Shown piece after piece: positions 56,314 to 64,000 of a stretch of 64,000 bases of DNA. The DNA lies in assembly GCA_038093975.1 (NCBI GenBank), contig JBBPTG010000034.1, positions 62,001 to 126,000 of the forward strand. The letters run 5' to 3'. Both the position numbers and the translations under genes were made by a program. The DNA is from Chalciporus piperatus (Eukaryota > Basidiomycota > Agaricomycetes > Boletales > Boletaceae). The notes under the pieces were generated by a model that saw only the letters and a list, made by a program, of their open reading frames with translations, ran no database searches and was not told where the DNA came from. How positions within the stretch are numbered: position 1 is the first letter of the stretch; each line of letters opens with the position of its first letter.

Positions 56314-58457
56314 ATGCCTCCCACAGATTCCACTCGATGTCCCACACTACCACAGGGGGAAAGGCCACTGGCAGAATCGGGTCTTCCGAATACCCAGCCC
56401 GTTCGGTATAGGCTATACAAGAAGAGGTTCTCCGGTCTTTCCGCTCTCGTAGGTTCATCTCCGGGAGACTCGCTCCGCCTCCTCATCACTCTGGCAGACT
56501 ATCCTTGCCGTCATCACTGGTATGCCGGCGAGTTGGTTCGGTCCAATAGCTACAGAGGGTAGTCCCGTTCTCATTCGCTTTCCATCACGACTTATCTACC
56601 TTTTCAGCTGCTACCGAGTTTGGGATATCCGTAAACCAGGTCAACTGGCTCGGCAACATCGTCTCCTTGATATTCATCCCCGTGTCGCTCCTTGTCCCCG
56701 TGTTCTGTTCCCGCTTTGGTATCAGTCGATGTGTATGGCGTCCAAGTTTGCTCTTCTCTGTCATCACCCTCTTACTTATCCCCTCTAGGCTCAGCTTGGT
56801 GCCTTAATGATGCTGGTTTCTGGTTGGGTTCGTTATGCGGGAACCATCACGTCACTTAACTCCCAATCCTCCTACGCGCTGCTCATCTTTGGTCAGGTAA
56901 ACAGTGTCAAGCTGCACTTCATGATGACACGCTCTCAATGTCTTTCTGTGTCATCTTCCAGACATTCTCTGCGGTAGCACAACCAATCTTCCAGGTCCTT
57001 GGTCCCATGTACTCCGAAAAGTGGTTTGATCTCAAGGGTCGCACCACTGCAACCATGATCATCGCAATCGGTCGGTTTTTCTTTGCCTCGTTTTTGCTTC
57101 ATTCATTTTATAGTCTTTGCTCTACAGCCAATCCGATAGGTAATGCATTAGGCCAGCTCATCTCTCCCCTAGTCGGAACCACTCGCGGATCTGTTAGTCG
57201 CCGCTGTTTCCTCCCAGCGTTCAACGCTACTGATCCAGTGGATATATGCCCTTCGCCCCTTTAGGTATTGGTATTAGCCATCATCTCTGCAGCTTCCGCG
57301 CCAGCCGTGTTTTTCATCAGTGGGGCACCCCCCAGTCCACCAAGTAGGCTGTTCCCACATCTCCCCTATTGATATTGCCCTGAGTCCATTCTCATTTACC
57401 CAGCATTTGCGGGCTCGAAGCCCTCACAGAGTCTTACATCTCTCTGTCGTGCCACCTTGGGTTGGTCTGTGCCATCGGAAGCGTATATGACCCCGCGTGA
57501 ACGTCTGGACTTCGTCATTGTCACAACTATTTTCGGTGTCTTGGCAGGCGCGACCAATGCTCTCTCTGTTCTGTCAGCCGAGTGGTTCGTAAGTACTATT
57601 GGTCGTCATTCTTTATTTTCTCTCCATGACTTTGCGATCTTCTGTGTCTAGACTCCCATGGGTTATTCAGACACGATAGCTGGAGTGTTGGGTGCATCTT
57701 TGATACTTTCAGGCCTACTAGCTGCCATCATCACCGCACCATTATTCGATCGGATATTCGTTCACAGGTTCAGTATCACTTTGAAGACCTTTGTTCCAAT
57801 CATCGCATGCAGTTGGTTATCTCTGATTTGGGCCAGTAGGTCTGCCTTTCCTATGCTCACTGACCACGCTGACCACCTACTACATCAATTGCACACACAA
57901 GTCCGCCCAAATAATACTGCTGCACTTTTTGTCATCATGATCATCATCGGAGTGTGCTCGTTGACAATTCTTCCTGTTGGTCTGGAGCTCGGCGTCGAGC
58001 TGACAAGGAATGCAGACGCAAGTGCAGCCTTTTTATGGTGCAGGTGAGGATGCCCTCGACGTTGCAGGGCGCAACATCGATGCTCACTGGCACGCCCCAC
58101 AGCACCAACCTATTCAGTAGCATGTTCATCCTAGGTACGATTACTCTCCCAGTTATTATCGCTGTGCCACATTGACCCCGGTACCTTGACACAGCCGAAG
58201 GTGCCCTCCGTGCACCAGCAACCGCTAACCCGCCTTATAACATGCGCAATGCTCTTATTCTTCACGGGACAGTTATTATGACCGTTTCAGCGTTTATATT
58301 CTTGATACACGCACGACAGGCCCGCAGGGAGATGGACGAGGCAATGGTGGAGCAAACCTTTATTCTGTCCCCTTCCACTTTCATTGCGAACTCGCAAGAA
58401 GGAGAAGCAGTGGGGGGACTAGAGGTAGTGAAGGAGAAGAGCGGAGAGACAATTTGA
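56314..58457 (+). CDS. MFS transporter, FLVCR-like
   Basis: A gene with about eleven short introns whose exons join in phase from ATG 56314 to the stop at 58455-58457. The spliced protein has about 12 hydrophobic segments. FLVCR-type features are RLYKKRFSGL at the start of TM1, VNQVNWLGNIVSLIFIPVSL in TM2, RFGISRC, FGQTFSAVAQPIFQVLGP, EKWFDLKGRTTATMIIA, and ANPIGNALGQLISPLVG. In animals this cellular family moves haem, choline or ethanolamine. Fungal members are largely uncharacterised, so the substrate here is unknown. The C-terminus is a charged cytosolic tail. It converges with the intact P450, 148 bp apart. No lesion was found. Confidence 0.82.
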
Positions 58458-58605
58458 ACAGGAAGGGTGGGTTTGGGATTCAAGTTGTCTATCAGACTAT
58501 CTAGAGATACCGAGTCAAAGATTTCTGTCATACGACCGACCTGCGTTAGCCCTCCGGGTCCGAGTCACGACGTGAACATGCAGAAAAGAAACCACAAGAA
58601 AACAC

Positions 58606-60679
58606 TCAGTGAGTCCTCTTCCTGAACATCACCTTAACCCTGGGGTCGGCCATAATTGCGGTGCTCATCCACAAACTGGGTGGGCGGGTTGCGTTGTTTT
58701 CGAATTTGACGTCATGCGTCACGACGAGGTGTGCCAGCATTGATTTGAGCTCGTTTGCAGCGAAGAAACGGCCAGGGCTATCGGAGTAGAAAGTCAAGCG
58801 CAAAGACGAAAGAGGGGCCGTGGATAGTGTTTACCATACATGTTTGCCATGTCCAAAAGGCAGGTATTCAATGGAAGTCGAGACGAATTGATGCTTCACA
58901 CCCTCTCCATCCTCTTCCCGTATATCAGCGAACCGGAAAGGATCAAAAGTCTCGGCATTTTCGTAAAACTCGTCGTCACGATGCAGTCCTCGAGAAGGCG
59001 CAGTCACAATGGTCCCTTTTGGAATGAACGTCCCGTCTGAGAATGTGAAGTCCTTCATGGCCTTTCGTCCAAGAGATACTAATGGATGCCTCTTGTAAAT
59101 GCGCCTGAGGGCGAGAACAGAGGCACTTACATGAACCAATTCCCTCCATGCGTTGGCACTCCTTCAAGAAGCTGTCCACCTTGCGCATCTTACCCATTGA
59201 TGCTTTCGACCATCCTTCTGTCTCTACGATGCCTTCGATTTCCTCCCGGAGGGGCTCGACATATTGGGGATTCGCCGCGAGGTAAAAGAGTGCGTGACCG
59301 AAACTCTGACGGACATCAATCAGAGTCGATCAGCATTGGTGTATATTCAGCATTACGCACAATGGAAGAAGTCTATACCACGAGTCGATGAGCCAGGCGT
59401 TAAATACGATGAACATGATTGCCACACTCACATGAATAGCGGCAAAGTTGACAACTAATATGCGAGTTGTCAAGGACTCTACCGAACGTCCCGGACCTTC
59501 TGCGTCCTCCAGCAACCAAGACAAAAAATCGTTCTGCAAATGTGAGGGTCAGTTGTCTGTTCGGGAAACTGAGCGTTTCGCGAACAGGTTTGTCGGCCCA
59601 ATCATCACCGTACTCCTCCAAGTATTTCAGGCGTTCTTCAATCATTGGCCCAACGAGCTTAATCCCACGCTTGGTGTTTCGGTGAACACTCGTGATAAAA
59701 CGAGCAACCCCAGGTCTTGAAACATGCAGCAGCAACTTACGGTTTTAATAATTTCGGGAAGAGTCCGATGATAGCCCCTCCTGTGGCGACGTCGATGGTG
59801 TACTGAATGTTGAGATCTATCCAGTCAGGGTCTCGACCTAGCGTGATATAAGAATCCGTGAAAAGAGTAATATTGGAAGCTTACACAGAGGAAGGCCGAC
59901 AAACAACCTGTTGCTCGTCCTGCAAACTACCTTTTGGATCGTGCTCACTGCTGGTACACTCTTCCATTCTGTACGTTCACACATTAGCGAGTGGTAGACA
60001 TCGATGCTTACTCATACCGTTTCCTTCGAGATCCAGTGCGTCATCAAATGCGTTCACGATCTCATCCCGTATTTCAGGATACAGGACACCGATGTTGCGA
60101 GTAAGTTGCGAGCGAACAACTTCGACGTGATATGGATTGACATGGATCTGGCGCCCCAACGTGTACTCAACGGCAATACTCTGCCAATACCTTTCAATGT
60201 TATCGCGGGAATCTTGACCTTTACCCACTCACGTCATTTAGGGATTCCATGAAAGACAGCTCATCGTCGGGAGCCTTTCGCAACTCTTCCAGTTGCTTGC
60301 GGCCAGTTACGATGACCAGCCAACGGTGGGGTTCTGCTATCTTGAATGTTGTACCCTTGTACTGCAACAATATAAGTGCATGCCAACAAGTTGGTGGCAA
60401 ATTATCCAATCTACCTTCCTGTACCCTTCTTGAATTATCCTTGGCCCTTGCGTGAAAGACCTGAATCCATCCCGCCATGATCCAAGCCAGCTTGTGGATC
60501 CAAAAGTCGGGATTGCGTCGAGCTGGTTGGACAAGGAAAGGTTAGGAAATAATAGTCGTTTTGTCCACTCGACGCACATTGGGGCGGTTCGCTAGCCTTG
60601 AGATGACGATAATGGCTGTTGCGATGCCTGCAATCCCGTAGATGATGAGTACCGAGATGTTCACTGGCAACACTTCCAT
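58606..60679 (-). CDS. Cytochrome P450 monooxygenase, intact copy
   Basis: A multi-exon gene of roughly 510-520 residues on the minus strand. An N-terminal membrane anchor (SVLIIYGIAGIATAIIVISR) is followed by LDAIPTFGSTSWLGSW. The I-helix is RILVVNFAAIHTSS, in which His takes the usual acidic position. Next come K-helix FLKECQR (ExxR), the PERF-like DPFRF, and the haem loop FGHGKHVCPGR with the Cys codon split by an intron. A tiny 12-nt exon (TSSI) sits in the I-helix. Start ATG at 60679 (MEVLPVNISV). It belongs to a basidiomycete family whose members include fungal hydroxylases of small lipophilic molecules. The substrate is unknown. Copies 1 and 3 are broken relatives. Confidence 0.9.
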
Positions 60680-60849
60680 GGGCGCAAAGAAAAGTACCAA
60701 GTTGTCACCGAGGTACGGGTGAAATGCTGTTCAAGATGCTTAAGCTCGGGCCGAGAAGACTCGAAGAAAGACTAAGGCATTTCCAATTGCTGTGATGTAT
60801 TGGAAAAATGGGTTGACATGTTGCACTTTGCTGACGGTGACAGCCCGAG

Positions 60850-61568
60850 TTAGATTGACGTTAAGCACGAAGCTGTTATCCTTGTCGTTTGGGAAGCCGG
60901 GGGACGATTATCATCCTGGTGATTCCTCTTCCTTTGGGCAAATCGGGGTCCAAAGCTCCTGAAAAGTCCACCCTCTGGTAAACCAAGGCTCCTGGCGGAA
61001 AGTCGGGACCAAATCCGGTGGATACCGATGACCTTGTGGATAGCATTGAGCACGAAGTTGCTATTCTTATCGCGGCTCGTACTTCCTTTTGCTTGGCTCG
61101 TTGCCATTCATCCTTATCGCCTTGGGTGCTAGAAGCTCCTGTGACGTCGTAAACCAAGGATCGCGTGGGAAATCTTCGACGGAGTAAGACTCGCCGAGAT
61201 ACACCGTGATGCATATGTATGTGTATACACATCCGTGTACATGGCCTCCTCCAGCTCCGAGCCGCTCTCTTTGTTGATACAGCAGATGTCGGACCAGACG
61301 AATTCGCAACAGGAGCTTCTTCGTATCCCTTTCCAGGTCGATCACCGTGAATCTTGCTCGACGAACTCAACTCCTCATCTCCCCAGCGGTGGGAGAAAAT
61401 GGCATAATGAGGAGAAGCTTGATTTCCTTCTGTAAGATGAGTAGTCAGGTCGAAAATATGGAGGTGGTAGTAGTAAGGAGCGACCTTGTACTCGTGATAT
61501 TGCATTTCGGCGTTTCTCCGTGCACTCGTCGGCATCCATCGATACGAGGACGAAACGCGGTGGTACAA
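60850..61568 (-). pseudogene. HET-domain gene relic
   Basis: Parts of a HET domain are readable in different frames: EIKLLL, then YAIFSHRWGDEEL after one missing base, VWSDICCINKESGSELEEAM in another frame, and YLGESYSVEDFPRDPWF with QELLAPKAIR in a third. The order matches the intact HET gene at 39370-41392 (EIKQLVKYAIFSHRWG ... VWLDTCCINKESSAELEEAI ... DFPNEPWFNRVWTLQELLSP). The R(V)WT of motif 3 is changed to TTS. Two short direct repeats near 60880-61060 carry the ATCCTTGTCG-like text. No function is expected. Confidence 0.75.
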
Positions 61569-61793
61569 TCCGATGCTGATGCGAATGAGGTATTGAGGGG
61601 TGTCGTTGTTGATGACTTCCTCAAAGTTCTCCGGAATGCAAGTCGCTCAACGATCGTTCGAAGATCGCGAATTCCGGACATGGTGGTGTTCGGGTGATCA
61701 GAGGAGTTGCAATGAGGGGCCACGATCGTCGATCTTCCTCTTGCCCACCGTGACTGTGAAACCTGCCACTGACCTGCCAAACATATCAATGTC

Positions 61794-62840
61794 ATGTCAC
61801 CCTGGCACACCACGCTCGATCGCCAACTCGAAGAACTGACCCTCATCCAATGTTCCCTCCTCCCAGGCGAACATTTCACCTTCATTCTCCCCCCATCCGA
61901 CCTCGCACTCTGGAAATCCCTCCTCGACAACGACGGTGACAGCACGAGCCGTTCCGCATCGCTGACGGACCCGCCATGTCCCGCGCGTTTCGAGATGCGC
62001 GTCGAGGGTGTCAAGATCTGGTTCCAAGTCCAACTTCCCAGTTGTTCCCCAACCCCAGCCCCACTGACCCCAAGTCCAAGGCAACTACTAGAAGATGCCA
62101 GTGCGAGCACCGTACTCGCGAACACGTCGATGGCCGTCAGTGTCAAGGGCGAAAACGTCTCCCGCGATGAACATGAACACTGGAACGCCGTCATTCGGGA
62201 ACGTATGGCCGAGATCGACGACGCGTGCGAGTACGTGCCAGTGTTCTCTCTCTCTCTCTCTCCCCGCTGCCCTTGCTTGCGAGTATGTTCTGACAGTGAT
62301 CGTCTGTCGTGAATTGGCAGATTCCCGGTATACGACCTATTGACTCTCTTGCTCTCTCCTCTCCACGACCAGTCCACCCCCACCCCCACCTCCTTCCCTA
62401 CATCAACATCCGCACCCGCACCCACACCCACACCAACTCAACCCAATCACCACGTCCTCTTCACCTCCCACCACCTCGTCTCCACCACCAAACGCCGCCT
62501 CATGCACCAATGGTCACACGATCTCAACATCGCCGGGTTCGCCAAAGTAGGTTATCCGGGCATCGTTTACGCAGAAGGACCACGGGACGCTGTCGAAGAG
62601 TTCGTCGGGAACGTCAAGGGGATGCAATGGCTCGCGTTGAGAGTTAGATTTCAAGAGCCTGTACCTAATCCGATTCAGAATCCGTGGAACGTGGATGAGT
62701 TGGCGCGTAGCGAGCGTTGGGTAGAAGTGTCCAAGATTGGAGAGGTGCTCGACCAGATGAGAAAGCGAGGGAGAGAAGCACTCGTCACTAGTCTAGGCAT
62801 TGGAACACCGTCGAAAGAACCAAAGCAGTCATCGTCGTAG
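61794..62840 (+). CDS. RWD-domain protein with C-terminal DUF1115
   Basis: Two exons (61794-62230 and 62321-62840) give 318 residues. The N-terminal RWD-like domain (about 1-145) starts DRQLEELTLIQCSLLPGE. The second exon begins FPVYDLLTLLLSPL, passes a Pro/Thr repeat (PTPTPT), and contains the DUF1115 core: TTKRRLMHQWSHDLNIAGF, KVGYPGIVYAEGPRDAVEEF and MQWLALRVRF. This is the arrangement of RWDD2-type proteins, conserved in animals and fungi but of unknown role. It converges with the Tra2-like gene (187 bp between stops). Confidence 0.82.
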
Positions 62841-63027
62841 CACTTGCAAAAAGTCACAAGCCAATTCTATTCAGCTCGAGACACAATTTATCGAATACAT
62901 ACAGGAACACAGCTCATTAAGGCAGACAAAAACGAGGACGAGAAATAGAGATGGAGCGTTTTTGAAGTCATAAAAAAACGAGTCGACTCAGTTGTCGTAC
63001 GGTCAGATAACCCACTCGGCGGCCTTC

Positions 63028-64000
63028 TCAGTACCTCCTGTCGTCGTATCGGCCACCACGATCGTAGTCACGACCACCACCATAACCTCTCTCATGGTCG
63101 CGAGGAGCACGGTCATAGTCGCGATAGCCACGGTCGTAATCACGCGGGCGGTCTTCATAACGCCCACCACCACCACCTCCACTGCCTCCTCCACCACCAC
63201 CCCGAGCGCCTCGGGGGTCGTAGTCGCGAGCATAACGGCTGTCGTATGGCCGGGGGTCATATGGTCGCTCGTCTGTCCCTCCATGTTAGATCCAGATTAT
63301 CGAAGAAAGAAACGAGAGCCTACTGTCGAAGCGCTTCGGGGGTCCATAGTACCGCCCAGGTGTTGGCGTCCGAGCGCGCCCACGACGAGCCTGCCGTTCC
63401 AGATAAAACCAATCAGCGCCGAACACCTCAAAACTCAAAACCCATCCCCACCTTTTCAACATTCATCACCTTGCCCATCAGTTCCGTAGCATTCAAAGCT
63501 GTAATCGCAGCATCTGCCTCCTCGCCAGTCTCCATAGTGACGAACCCAAACCCACGAGACTCGCGAGTATGAGGGTCGTACATGACAGATGCCTTCTTGA
63601 CCTATTGCACCAAACCTGCGTCAGCGCCAACGCTCGTCGCGGAAACAATAAGACAAGACGTACGCGACCGATCTTGGCAAAGGCTGCCTCCAGGTCGCGC
63701 GTGTCGACCCGGTTGCTTAGACTTGAGACGTGAAGGTTATTGCCCGGGTTATGCATTCCGTCGCGACCGCTGCGAATTTGAAGATCCGGGTAGGTCGGGG
63801 AACAAAGAAAAAAATCAACACAATATCGTCGTGAGCGCGCAACGAGAATAGAGATAGGACGTACCCTCCTCGGTCATCCCTTCCTGGGCTCCTGCTCCGG
63901 CTAGAACGGCGAGGAGGCTCACCACCTCTGTCTCTGTCACGTCCAGGGGACCTTCCTCCTCCGTTCCAACTCGGTTCATCGCCGGGCGGGCCACCTCCGT
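63028..64000 (-). CDS. Tra2-type SR splicing regulator, 5' incomplete
   Basis: The gene enters from the right edge and its first exons are outside. Visible exons: 64000-63865 (Arg/Ser/Gly-rich, with SSRSRSPGRDDR), then an RRM, and a Gly/Tyr/Arg tail ending DRGGRYDDRRY at the stop 63028-63030. The RRM is NPGNNLHVSSLSNRVDTRDL, FAKIGRV, SVMYDPHTRESRGFGFVTME and ATELMGKVMNVEKARRGRAR. NPGNNLHVSSLS, DPHTRESRGFGFV and the linker RTPTPGRYYGPPK are the hallmark of transformer-2 proteins. These bind GAA-rich exonic enhancers and promote exon inclusion. It may regulate the many introns seen here. Confidence 0.88.

Noticed and set aside
56314..58457. Viral origin of the FLVCR-like gene
   Set aside because: The family name comes from a virus that uses the animal protein as a receptor. 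The gene is a cellular MFS transporter with many introns.
61445..62431. 328-codon open frame on the minus strand
   Set aside because: It is antisense to the RWD/DUF1115 gene, has no recognisable domain, and its composition follows the codon pattern of the plus-strand gene.
63003..63284. Val/Thr-rich 93-codon frame on the minus strand
   Set aside because: Frame-shifted reading of the Gly/Tyr/Arg tail of the Tra2-like protein.

Overview
The window is nuclear DNA of a basidiomycete fungus, most likely an Agaricomycete. Nearly every gene is cut by many 45-65 nt GT-AG introns. The content is typical of that class: a class I hydrophobin, PDR-type ABC transporter, P450 paralogues, HET-domain genes, a kinase-like protein with an MLKL-type N-terminal bundle, and closely packed housekeeping genes of both strands. 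I could not place it to genus from sequence alone. Intron boundaries below were worked out by hand from splice sites, reading phase and family conservation.

Layout. 1-5 kb: an incomplete unknown gene, a GON7-like KEOPS subunit, an EFM2-like lysine methyltransferase, and a complete gene joining an MLKL-like helical domain to a pseudokinase. 5.7-9.9 kb: a tandem triplication of a divergent mitochondrial-carrier-like gene, two copies intact and the middle one decayed. 10-28 kb: a dense housekeeping block with a KOW-like unknown, a homeodomain factor, mitochondrial uL2m, RVB2, an SCI1-like protein, NOP8, VPS28, eL21, uS4, hydrophobin, a decayed hydrolase, a small proline-rich protein, eL28 and one tentative small gene. 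Three divergent pairs share promoters of 86-248 bp.

29-61 kb is an accessory region: a P450 pseudogene, an intact PDR ABC transporter, a HET-domain gene, a tandem non-coding repeat, a PP1 glycogen-targeting subunit, about 7.7 kb with almost no genes, COX6, a second P450 pseudogene ending beside a long hairpin, an FLVCR-like MFS transporter, an intact P450 of the same family, and a HET relic. 61.8-64 kb returns to housekeeping genes: an RWD/DUF1115 protein and a Tra2-type splicing factor that runs off the right edge.

Two themes stand out. First, the window holds both an MLKL-like pseudokinase and HET-domain genes, two classes linked in fungi and other eukaryotes to regulated cell death and self/non-self recognition. 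Second, one intact P450, two broken relatives and two drug- or metabolite-type transporters lie within about 31 kb, which looks like a detoxification or metabolite locus shaped by duplication and decay. Both are inferences from family identity and position.
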